A DNA stretch of 39,930 bases from Acidobacteriota bacterium (GTDB lineage Bacteria; Acidobacteriota; Terriglobia; Bryobacterales; Bryobacteraceae). Positions 33,230 through 39,930 of this stretch are shown one piece after another. The position numbers and the translations under genes were made by a program. Location: assembly GCA_018268835.1 (NCBI GenBank), contig JAFDVU010000048.1:1-39930 (forward strand). Direction: 5' to 3'. The notes under the pieces were generated by a model. The model had not been told where the DNA came from. It did not search any database and saw only the letters and a list, made by a program, of their open reading frames with translations. The stretch's first letter is position 1. Each line of letters opens with the position of its first letter.

Positions 33230-34156
33230 CTACTTGAGGCTCTGCTCCATGACCCATTCGGCGGCCAGCGCGGTTTCGCCGGAGGATCGGGGTGCGCGGC
33301 CTTCCAGCAGCGCGGAGACGAAATCCTCGACGCAGGGGTAGTGCAGGTTCGCCGGCGCGGGGTGCGATTCGCTGCCGGCGGGCAGGGCCAGGCCCGGCGC
33401 GTTCAGCGGAGTCAGGTCGAGTTCGCCTTCGGTGCCGCGGATGCGGAATTCGTCGCGCGCGGGGCGCGCGTGCCAGCGCACGTCGACCACGCCGCGCACG
33501 CCGCTGTGGTATTCGATCATGACCGTGGCGTTGTCTTCGACCGCGAAAGGGTGCACCAGGGTGGAGACATGCGCGCTCACCCGCGCCGGTTCGCCGAACA
33601 GGTAGTTGAAGAGGTCGATGCGGTGGCTGGCGATGTCGCGCAATGGGCCCGCGCCGGCCAGCGCCGGGTCAGCGAGCCAGGCGCGCGTGGTGCCGAGCGG
33701 ATTGAAATGGTCGTGCGAGGTGGCCTCCGCGAAAACCGGCCGGCCGATGGCTCCCTCGGCAAGCAACCGCCGCGCGCGTTCCACCTTGGGGTACATGCGG
33801 CGGTAGTAGGCGATCCCCAGCGTGCACTCGCATTCGCGCGCCGTGGCGGCCATGGCGGCGGCCTGGGCGTAATCGAGCGACATGGGCTTTTCGCAGAGCA
33901 CGTGGCGCCCGGCGCGCAACGCGGCGATGGTCTGGGGAGCGTGCAGAAAAACCGGGGTGGCGATGTAGACGGCGGTGGCGTCGCACCGGGAGAGGGCGAG
34001 GTCGAAATCCTGCCACGAGGGGACGCCGAAGGGTTCGGCCTTGCGGGGGTCGCGCGTGACGATGCCGGCCAGCCGGCTGCGCGGCTCGGAGAGAATCGCG
34101 GGGAGGACCCGCTTGGAGGAGATGTCGCCAATACCGGCTACCAGCCAGGAGATCAT
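33230..34156 (-). CDS. Gfo/Idh/MocA-family oxidoreductase (cytoplasmic)
   Basis: This 308-residue NAD(P)-dependent dehydrogenase has an N-terminal Rossmann fold with WLVAGIGDISSKRVLP and the family EKP motif in HVLCEKPMSLD. A C-terminal alpha/beta domain includes HDHFNPLG, DIASHRIDLFNYLFGE and VEDNATVMIEYHSG. The family oxidises or reduces sugar and inositol-type substrates. No signal peptide is present, unlike its neighbour. The gene is transcribed after the Tat-type oxidoreductase with a 61-bp gap, and its end is 13 bp from the convergent Pit gene. Substrate unknown. Confidence 0.9.
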   Translation of the reverse strand: MISWLVAGIGDISSKRVLPAILSEPRSRLAGIVTRDPRKAEPFGVPSWQDFDLALSRCDATAVYIATPVFLHAPQTIAALRAGRHVLCEKPMSLDYAQAAAMAATARECECTLGIAYYRRMYPKVERARRLLAEGAIGRPVFAEATSHDHFNPLGTTRAWLADPALAGAGPLRDIASHRIDLFNYLFGEPARVSAHVSTLVHPFAVEDNATVMIEYHSGVRGVVDVRWHARPARDEFRIRGTEGELDLTPLNAPGLALPAGSESHPAPANLHYPCVEDFVSALLEGRAPRSSGETALAAEWVMEQSLK

Positions 34157-34217
34157 ACAAGGCCATGGTAGCCGACGAAGGGGACGGGCGGCTTCGTCCG
34201 CCCCCTTTGAGGCAAAC

Positions 34218-35738
34218 CTAGCCGGCGAAGCTCCAACCCTTGCGGATGAACGGCTTCAGATACTTGTTGGCATCCGCGTTGTTGGTGATTTTCATCTTCG
34301 CCGCGTCGTACTCGATCTTGCCTTCCACGCGCAGCGCGATCACGCCGAGCAGCATCCACTCGACGAACGGCACCGCCACGTTGAAGTTGGAGCACGCCGG
34401 GTCGCCGCCCTTGCAGGCACGGATCCAGTCGCGATAGTGGCCGGGCGAGCGGGTGAGCAGCGGCGGCGGGAAGCGGTAGTCGCGCATCTTCTCGACCGGG
34501 ATCAGGCGGGTGTCCTCGCCGTAAGTGCCGGTGGTGATGATGCCCTTGTCGCCGATAAAGACGCTGCCGTCGGGCGAAACCTTGCGGCGTTCCGCGCTGG
34601 GCAGATAAGCTTCGTTGAACTTGAAGACGTCGCCGATGAAACCGGTGGGCTCGGGCCGCGGTCCGGCCTGCCCGTTGGCGCCGCGTCCCCCGCGTCCGCC
34701 GTTGCCGATGCGCGGCAGGTCGCCCAGGTATTCATTGTCGGGCACGCCTTCAATCTTCGGCTGCTCCTTAAGCCCGTCGTGCCAGTAGAGCGTCACTGGC
34801 GGCATGTTGCCCCGCGCCGGGAAGTCGTACTTGATGACGGTAGCCTTGGGGAACTGGAAGGAACTGGTGCCCTCCTTCTTGATGACTTCCACACTGGTGG
34901 GCGTGCCGAGTTTGAGCGCGAGGTTGGGCGCGCCCAGAATGTGGCAGGCCATGTCGCCCAGCGCGCCGCAGCCGAAATCGAAGAAGCCGCGCCAGTTGAA
35001 GGGCTGGTAGAAGTGGCCGTACTGGTTGTGCGCGTAGGCCGCGCCGCCGCTGGTGTAATCGCGCTTGTCGGCCATGCCGAGCCACATGTCCCAATCGAGG
35101 GTGGAGGGCACGGCGTCGGCCGCGGGAATCTCGGTGACGCCCTGCGGCCACCAGGGACGGTCGGTCCAGGCGTGAACTTCCTTGACGTCGCCGATGACGC
35201 CGGACCAGATCATCTCCGCGCACTGGCGGGTGCCTTCGTTGGAGTAACCCTGGTTGCCCATCTGGGTCGCGACCTTGTACTTGTTGGCCGTGTCCTGCAA
35301 CTGGTGGGCTTCCCAGATGGTGCGGCAAAGCGGCTTCTGCGTGTAGACGTGCTTGCCGCGCACCATGCAGTGCATGGCCGCGGTGGCGTGCATGTGGTCC
35401 GGGATGGCGATGATGACGGCGTCGATGCCGTTGCCTTCCTTATCCAGCATTTTGCGGAAATCTTTGTACTTCGGCAGGCTCGGGTAGCGCGTCATGACGG
35501 CTTTGGAGCGTACGTCGTCCACGTCGCACAGAGCCACGATGTTCTCCGTGGGCGCACAGCCGGCGATGTCGCTGGCCGCCTTTCCGCCCGCGCCGATCGA
35601 TGCGATATTCAGTTTCTCGTTGGGTGACTTGTAACCCAGCGCTTTCAAGGAAGGCGTGCTTCCGAATCCGCCCGCCGGGACGGCTCCGGCCAATAGGGAC
35701 CCGTAGAAAAAGTGCCTTCTCGTGAGATCGAATGCCAT
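34218..35738 (-). CDS. Tat-exported Gfo/Idh/MocA-family oxidoreductase
   Basis: This 506-residue protein has a twin-arginine signal (LTRRHFF, then a hydrophobic stretch to about residue 25). A Rossmann domain follows with IASIGAGGKAASDI and CDVDDV, QKP in place of the usual EKP (VYTQKPLC), and the substrate domain with NRGFFDFGCGALGDMACHILG-type segments. A Gly/Arg-rich loop (GNGGRGGRGANG, about residue 350-362) is a local insertion. Long secreted members like this are common in Planctomycetes and Acidobacteriota, probably acting on carbohydrates in the periplasm. The ATG at 35738 is selected because the Tat signal starts there and a G-run precedes it. Confidence 0.88.
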   Translation of the reverse strand: MAFDLTRRHFFYGSLLAGAVPAGGFGSTPSLKALGYKSPNEKLNIASIGAGGKAASDIAGCAPTENIVALCDVDDVRSKAVMTRYPSLPKYKDFRKMLDKEGNGIDAVIIAIPDHMHATAAMHCMVRGKHVYTQKPLCRTIWEAHQLQDTANKYKVATQMGNQGYSNEGTRQCAEMIWSGVIGDVKEVHAWTDRPWWPQGVTEIPAADAVPSTLDWDMWLGMADKRDYTSGGAAYAHNQYGHFYQPFNWRGFFDFGCGALGDMACHILGAPNLALKLGTPTSVEVIKKEGTSSFQFPKATVIKYDFPARGNMPPVTLYWHDGLKEQPKIEGVPDNEYLGDLPRIGNGGRGGRGANGQAGPRPEPTGFIGDVFKFNEAYLPSAERRKVSPDGSVFIGDKGIITTGTYGEDTRLIPVEKMRDYRFPPPLLTRSPGHYRDWIRACKGGDPACSNFNVAVPFVEWMLLGVIALRVEGKIEYDAAKMKITNNADANKYLKPFIRKGWSFAG

Positions 35739-35772
35739 AACAACCCCCGCCGGTATCGTATCAGATTTCGGA

Positions 35773-35792
35773 TGAACCACTCGTGTGATTCA
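35773..35792. repeat. Near-perfect dyad upstream of the Tat oxidoreductase
   Basis: TGAACCAC (35773-35780), spacer TCGT, GTGATTCA (35785-35792): seven of eight arm positions are symmetric. It lies 35-55 bp upstream of the ATG at 35738 and so is in operator position for that gene. No promoter hexamers were assigned here. Confidence 0.3.
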
Positions 35793-35831
35793 AACATATT
35801 TACAGGCGGGAGCGGCCGCGGCAGGTATGGA

Positions 35832-36428
35832 TTAGCGGCCGAACAGTGCCCGCCCCAGAGAGAACCAGCGGCGGGCGGGTTCGGCGGCGGGCGATGGCTG
35901 TTCCGGCGGCGGCGGGGCGGGGGTGTCGTTGAGTCCGTAGCGCCGCGCCAGGAGCGCGAGCACGCGGATTTCGGTGAAGATCTGGGTCATCGAAGGCCGC
36001 CGCGCGGGGATTTCCGCGAGGCATTTCAGCGCCAGGCGCTGCGCCGAGGGCAGCACCGATTCCGGACCGTGGCGCGGACCCTCCGCCACCGGAAGGCGGA
36101 ACACTCCCTGCGCCGGCACCGTGGTTCCGGTGAGCATTTCCCAGAGCACCGCCGCCCACCCTTCGATATCGCCCTGCGCTTTGTATTGGGCGACGTAGGG
36201 CCGCGAGGGCGCCAGCGTCGCGCCGGAAGCGCCCAGGAGGATGTTGGCCGTCGAGACTTCTCCGTGGGCAGTGTCGCGCAGGTGCATCAGGCGCAGTTCG
36301 CCGGCAATCTGGGTCGCGTACGCGAGGGCCTGAGCCAGCGGGAGCGGCCGGCTGGCGAGGGCATCGGCCAGCGAAGGTTGCGCGCCGAGGACCACGGTTG
36401 GTTCCGCGCCTGGGATCGAGGCAGTCAT
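35832..36428 (-). CDS. N-lobe-less protein-kinase-like protein with basic amphipathic tail (probable pseudokinase)
   Basis: This 198-residue protein resembles only the C-lobe of a Hanks-type kinase. The HRD-K..N loop reads HGEVSTAN (55-62): the catalytic Asp is Glu and the Lys is Ser, though the Asn remains. The helix-F Asp is kept in QGDIEGWAAVLWEMLTG (Asp87) and the helix-I Arg in PARRPSM (Arg144). No Gly-rich loop, VAIK-type Lys, DFG or APE can be seen. A Pro-rich linker (about 168-184) leads to RRWFSLGRALFGR, a basic amphipathic end that might touch a membrane. ATP-dependent catalysis is unlikely. It lies 71 bp after the larger, related gene, so they are probably a unit. A functional assignment is not possible. 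Confidence 0.72.
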   Translation of the reverse strand: MTASIPGAEPTVVLGAQPSLADALASRPLPLAQALAYATQIAGELRLMHLRDTAHGEVSTANILLGASGATLAPSRPYVAQYKAQGDIEGWAAVLWEMLTGTTVPAQGVFRLPVAEGPRHGPESVLPSAQRLALKCLAEIPARRPSMTQIFTEIRVLALLARRYGLNDTPAPPPPEQPSPAAEPARRWFSLGRALFGR

Positions 36429-36499
36429 GTGAGCACCACTCGCCGGCGGCGGGCACTGCGGAATCCGGCGCCGCGTCCGCCGGCGAGGCGAATCAGCGT

Positions 36500-37690
36500 C
36501 TAGTTGACGGCAAACGTGGTGCGGTCAGACTGGGGTTCAGTCTGGTCCAGCACCGCCGTTTGCAGGGACTCCAGGGCTTCGACGACGCGCTCCACGAGGT
36601 CGTCGGTTTGCGACATGGCCGTGCGCGCCGCTTCGATGGCGGCCGCATTGAGCTTCATGTTCTGTTCGATATCCACCAGGTCGGCGGCCACGCTGCGTTC
36701 GAAGTGGGCGGTGTGGTTGCGCAGGTCCTCCAGGGTCTTTTCCACGCGCCCGACGAATTCGCTCACGGATTCGAAACTGCGGTCCACCCGCGCCATGATG
36801 CGTTCGCTGATCTCGTTTTCCGAGGGGCGGGACTGGAGCGTCTCCTGCAGGGAGGTGACATCGGCGCCGACGCTCATGAGCTGTTCCTTCAGGGTGCCGA
36901 CGGCGTCAGTGGCCGAACGCTGGATTTCCGCCATGGTGGTTTCATGCTCGGCGACCCGCGCGGCGATGCGGGTTTCGATCTCGCCGGATTGCGCGCGCAG
37001 CGCTTCTGTGTTGGCCTTGAGCGTCTGTAGGGCGGCCTGCTGCATTTCGGCGACGCGCTGCTCATGCGCCGTGAGCCGGGCGGTGAGACGCGCTTCGAGC
37101 GCATGCATTTCGGAGCGCACGGCTCCGCTGATGGTTTCGATCTTGGATGGGGTGGCCGCGGCTTCGGCGCGGCGCGCGGCCACGCTCAACAGCTTGAGTT
37201 CCAGCAGGATCTTCTGCATGCGCGGCGTGCGCGAATCGGGATTCTTCGCCAGGCAGGGCCCGATGAGGCGGTCGGCCGCGGGGCTGCCCGAACTCGGCGT
37301 GGGCGCGCCGTTGATGTTGGCGGCGAGCGTGGTGCGGCCTTCGCCTTCGAACGCGGGGCGGCCGGTGAGCATTTCGTAGAGCACGGCTCCGAACGAGAAG
37401 ATGTCGCTTCTCTGGTCGGCGGCCCGCCCCTGCAGAAGCTCCGGAGCGGTGTAGTTGGTGACAGCGCCCGTCGCATCTTCCGGGGCCGGCAGGAGTTCCG
37501 CGCCGGCGTCGCCGAGCACGATGTTGGACGGCATGACCGCGCCGTGCGCTTGTCCGCCGTCGTGGAGTTTCCTCAGGGCTTCGCCCACCTGCATGGCGCA
37601 GCGCAGGGCTTCGCTCGCCGGCATTCTGCCTTCGGCGATGCGCTGGGCGAGGGTCTTCCGATCAGTCTGAGGGGTTTCGATTTCAGGCAT
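36500..37690 (-). CDS. N-lobe-less kinase-like protein fused to a long coiled coil (probable pseudokinase)
   Basis: The first ~150 residues of this 396-residue protein match the kinase C-lobe. HGAVMPSN (49-56) replaces HRDLKPxN, so the catalytic Asp is Ala and the Lys is Met; NIVLG follows, DFG is absent, and APE is retained in YTAPELLQG (82-84). SDIFSFGAVLYEMLTGRPAF carries the helix-F Asp97, and the helix-I Arg134 lies in PDSRTPRM. There is no N-lobe upstream: the protein begins directly with the helix-E region. Residues ~165-385 are a continuous helical, heptad-like, Glu/Ala/Arg-rich region, without membrane segments. The GGAG RBS sits before ATG 37690. It looks like a non-catalytic scaffold or sensor. 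Confidence 0.75.
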   Translation of the reverse strand: MPEIETPQTDRKTLAQRIAEGRMPASEALRCAMQVGEALRKLHDGGQAHGAVMPSNIVLGDAGAELLPAPEDATGAVTNYTAPELLQGRAADQRSDIFSFGAVLYEMLTGRPAFEGEGRTTLAANINGAPTPSSGSPAADRLIGPCLAKNPDSRTPRMQKILLELKLLSVAARRAEAAATPSKIETISGAVRSEMHALEARLTARLTAHEQRVAEMQQAALQTLKANTEALRAQSGEIETRIAARVAEHETTMAEIQRSATDAVGTLKEQLMSVGADVTSLQETLQSRPSENEISERIMARVDRSFESVSEFVGRVEKTLEDLRNHTAHFERSVAADLVDIEQNMKLNAAAIEAARTAMSQTDDLVERVVEALESLQTAVLDQTEPQSDRTTFAVN

Positions 37691-37715
37691 TCCAGTTCTC
37701 CGGGCTACCTCTGCC

Positions 37716-37744
37716 AGTTAACCAAGGCTACGCATTGCGTGCAA
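37716..37744 (-). promoter_or_regulatory. Candidate promoter of the kinase-like pair
   Basis: On the minus strand TTGCAC (37739-37744) and TTAACT (37716-37721) are separated by 17 bp. Transcription would start near 37709, leaving about 18 nt of leader with GGAG in front of ATG 37690. Confidence 0.45.
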
Positions 37745-37763
37745 GTTATCTTTCTAAATGATA

Positions 37764-37782
37764 GGTACCGCCGATCGGTACC
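37764..37782 (-). terminator. Perfect 7-bp hairpin between the GT4 and kinase-like genes, terminator candidate
   Basis: GGTACCG (37764-37770), loop CCGAT, CGGTACC (37776-37782). On the minus strand it lies 40 nt after the GT4 stop and is followed by TATCATTT, which is only weakly T-rich. It may terminate GT4 transcription or be a binding site upstream of the promoter for the kinase-like pair. Confidence 0.4.
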
Positions 37783-37822
37783 GTGTGTACTTCGCTGCTA
37801 TCCAGAGTTATCGGTCTCCCGG

Positions 37823-38920
37823 TCACCCCGCCGTTTGCCGGAAGAAGTCCAAGGATTGGGTCGCACATTCGCTCCAGCGGAAGCGGGCGGCACGCGCGCG
37901 CCCGGACGCGGCGAGACGGCGGCGCAGTTCGGCGGAGGCGAGCAGGCGCTCCAGCGCGGCGGTGAGCTCGGCCAGGCTGCGCGGGTCCACCAGCAGCGCC
38001 GCGTCGCCTGCGATTTCCGGCAGCGAGGATACATTGGATGTGACCACCGGCACCCCGGCCGCCATGGCCTGCGCCACCGGAAAGCCGAAGCCCTCGTACA
38101 GCGAAGGGTACGCGAAGACGCTGGCCGCGGCGGTGAGCGGCGCCAGGTCGGCCTCCGGGATGTAGCCCAGGTAGCGCACGGCGCGCAGATGTTCCACCGT
38201 GCGCCCGGCCTGCCAGCCGACCGGGCCGGCTACCACCATCTCGAATTCCTCGCGCAGGCCGGCGGGAAGCGCCGCGAAGGCATCCAGCAGCAGGTCCAGG
38301 TTCTTGCGCGGTTCGATGGTGCCCACGAACAGCACGAAGGGGCGGTGCAGGCCATAGCGTGCGCGCACCGCGTCGGCGTCCCCGGGCGTGCACTCGAAAA
38401 AGGCATCGGCGACGCCGGAGTGAATCACCGCGATCTTTTCCGGCGGCAGGCCGAGCACGCGCACCGCATCGTTGCGGGTGGATTCGGAGACCGCGATCAA
38501 CCCGTGGGCGCGGCGGACCAGTTCGGCGAAGGAGCGCTCCGCGCACAGGTTCGCCGCCGGATGCAGTTCCGGCATGAGGAAGGTGGTGAGATCGTGGATG
38601 GTGGCGGTGAGCCGCACGCGCGAGGGCGGACGGTGCACCAGCACGCTGGCGTGAAACAGGTCCGCGCCGCGCGCAAAGGCGTCGAGCACGGGCAGGGGTG
38701 TGTAGTTGGCAATCGCCAGCGCGGCCAGGCCGGTGAGGGTGCGGGAGCGCCCGGCGACGCTGGAATCGTGCCGCAGGCGGTCCAGGCGCGGCAGGGCGGG
38801 GAACGTGTCCACGGTGTCTTTGCCCGGGGCGCGCCGCAGATGTTCGATCCAGTAATAGAGGTAGTTCTTGACCCCCGCGCTGCGCACCAGCAGCGGCGTG
38901 GCGTCGATCACGACCCGCAT
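37823..38920 (-). CDS. Family 4 glycosyltransferase (GT-B)
   Basis: This 365-residue retaining glycosyltransferase has the N-terminal acceptor domain (VVIDATPLLVRSAGVKNYL, ATIHDLTTFLMPELH, IAVSESTRNDAV) and the C-terminal donor domain (FVGTIEPRKNLDLLLDAF). The EX7E element SLYEGFGFPVAQAMAAGVPVV follows. It would add a sugar from a nucleotide donor in polysaccharide or glycolipid synthesis. The other genes in its neighbourhood do not fix the substrate. It stops 133 bp before the kinase-like gene. The start ATG 38920 is the first of the family motif. Confidence 0.9.
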   Translation of the reverse strand: MRVVIDATPLLVRSAGVKNYLYYWIEHLRRAPGKDTVDTFPALPRLDRLRHDSSVAGRSRTLTGLAALAIANYTPLPVLDAFARGADLFHASVLVHRPPSRVRLTATIHDLTTFLMPELHPAANLCAERSFAELVRRAHGLIAVSESTRNDAVRVLGLPPEKIAVIHSGVADAFFECTPGDADAVRARYGLHRPFVLFVGTIEPRKNLDLLLDAFAALPAGLREEFEMVVAGPVGWQAGRTVEHLRAVRYLGYIPEADLAPLTAAASVFAYPSLYEGFGFPVAQAMAAGVPVVTSNVSSLPEIAGDAALLVDPRSLAELTAALERLLASAELRRRLAASGRARAARFRWSECATQSLDFFRQTAG

Positions 38921-38949
38921 GACCTACCAGGATGGCACACGCGCCCGCG

Positions 38950-39930
38950 CTAATGTCCGTTGGTGGACCAGTGCGGCGCCGCGTGCGGCTTGGGCACGTA
39001 ATTCGGGAAGGGCTCCGTGTCCGGCGTCACGCGCACGCCGGTGGTGAACTTGAGCGGATACTGTCTCCCGGCGGGATTGGGGTACGTCATCTCCACGAAG
39101 TAAGCGGTCCAGCCCTTCGCCGGCGCGGGCACGTGCGCTACCCACACGCCGCCTCCCTGGTCTTCGAGACCGGTGCTTTTGTAGGCGGGGCCGAGGGTTT
39201 CCAGGCGGAAATCGCGGTGGTCGGGATTGACGGCCTGCCACAGTTTTACGGCCGCGGGCCGGTCCTCGCTCACCACGCGGATGTCGCCGTTCTTTTCGAA
39301 GGTCCACGTGAAGCGCGGGCGCGGCGTGCCTTTGACCACGGTTTCGTAAAACGCTACCAGGCTCTGTTCGGCGTCGGTGTTGCGCAGGCTGTGGTCGGTG
39401 TTGGGGACGTAGCGCAGGTACTTCTCGCCCTTGAGCCCGTCGAAGTAGAAGCGCGAGGAGTCGGGCAGGAAATACTGGTCGCCCGCGGCCTGCACCATGA
39501 ACTTGGGCATGGTGAGGCGGTCGCGGTAGCTGTAGGGATCCTCGATTTCCATCAGCTTGCCATACTCTTTAGTGCCCATCCAGTCCATCACGCCGGCATC
39601 ATCGTAGTCCTTCACGGCGGGTGACCAGTAGCCGTAGACCTTCCAGTGGTGCACGAACGCCTTTTCCAGGTTGAGGGTATCGATGGACGCGGGGATGATG
39701 GCGGCCACCCGCGGATCCACCGCCGCCGTGACCCACGTGGTCCAGCCGCGCTTGGATCCGCCGCTGACCACGAATTTCTCCACCTTCACGCCGCCGCGTT
39801 CGGGCGCAGCCATGAATGCGGAGATGGTGTCCATGGCGCGCACCGCGGCTTTCGTCATGGGCAGGCGCAACGGCCAGGTCTCGTCGCCGGTGAGGAGGTA
39901 TTTCATCCAGGTGTAGGCGATGATCTGGTC
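38950..39930 (-). CDS. PhoPQ-activated pathogenicity-related (PqaA-like) hydrolase, N-terminus cut by window end
   Basis: The frame is open through the window edge: the codons before ATG 39906 read DQIIAYTW, so this ATG is internal. The visible 326 residues match the PqaA family: LLTGDETWPLRLPMTKAAVRAMDTI, then the nucleophile elbow VSGGSKRGWTTW, RVAAIIPASIDTLN, PKFMVQAAGDQYFLPDSS and YVPNTDHSL, with the Ser, Asp and His of an alpha/beta hydrolase. Members were first found as PhoPQ-regulated in Salmonella, but the function in this kind of bacterium is unknown. The signal peptide, if present, lies outside the window. Confidence 0.88.
   Translation of the reverse strand, partial: DQIIAYTWMKYLLTGDETWPLRLPMTKAAVRAMDTISAFMAAPERGGVKVEKFVVSGGSKRGWTTWVTAAVDPRVAAIIPASIDTLNLEKAFVHHWKVYGYWSPAVKDYDDAGVMDWMGTKEYGKLMEIEDPYSYRDRLTMPKFMVQAAGDQYFLPDSSRFYFDGLKGEKYLRYVPNTDHSLRNTDAEQSLVAFYETVVKGTPRPRFTWTFEKNGDIRVVSEDRPAAVKLWQAVNPDHRDFRLETLGPAYKSTGLEDQGGGVWVAHVPAPAKGWTAYFVEMTYPNPAGRQYPLKFTTGVRVTPDTEPFPNYVPKPHAAPHWSTNGH

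Noticed and set aside
1..39930. CRISPR arrays, tRNA or rRNA genes, insertion sequences, prophage
   Set aside because: No regularly spaced repeats, cloverleaf sequences, rRNA-like blocks, transposase or phage proteins could be identified by reading.

Overview
The window reads as a chromosomal segment of a high-GC Gram-negative bacterium, most likely an Acidobacteriota of the Solibacter/Bryobacterales type. The evidence is a PadR regulator joined to an 861-residue MacB/FtsX permease of the ADOP type, a PEP-CTERM surface protein, a BamD lipoprotein, a two-unit DUF507 protein, a Tat-exported Gfo/Idh/MocA oxidoreductase and frequent GTG starts. This is an inference from gene content. No rRNA, tRNA, CRISPR array, transposase, integrase or phage gene was seen, and coding is dense: the largest gap is about 200 bp.

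Layout. 1-410: C-terminal end of a membrane glycosyltransferase-like protein. 468-5591: FUSC-family exporter, then PadR regulator plus ADOP permease under a strong promoter carrying a perfect palindrome. 5670-8532: secreted metallo-beta-lactamase-fold hydrolase, amidase, adenosine-specific kinase. 8549-15194: a tightly packed run of Trm112-like protein, GT9, MsbA-type ABC exporter, YicC, guanylate kinase, RNA polymerase omega, CoaBC and family-4 uracil-DNA glycosylase. 15185-16360 (-): MFS transporter convergent with that run. 16415-20601: DUF507 protein, then a three-gene membrane glycosylation cluster (polytopic protein, GT2, methyltransferase). 20648-26394 (-): rsmB, rpe, bamD, response regulator, yajQ, alpha/beta hydrolase and thymidine kinase. 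26595-30683: a large secreted nuclease and a PEP-CTERM protein. 30722-33216: TtcA-like tRNA thiolase, then a DUF47/Pit phosphate-transport pair. 33230-35738 (-): two Gfo/Idh/MocA oxidoreductases. 35832-38920 (-): two tandem kinase-like proteins without N-lobes, preceded by a GT4. 38950-39930 (-): a PqaA-like hydrolase cut by the window end.

Most genes are housekeeping or envelope functions. The points most worth attention are the pair of degenerate, N-lobe-less protein kinase homologues (one fused to a long coiled coil, one ending in a short basic amphipathic tail), the PadR promoter with an operator between -35 and -10, and a recurring architecture in which a -10 hexamer lies 6-8 nt before the start codon, implying many leaderless mRNAs. 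Also unusual are a BamD about twice normal length and a multidomain extracellular nuclease next to a PEP-CTERM gene.
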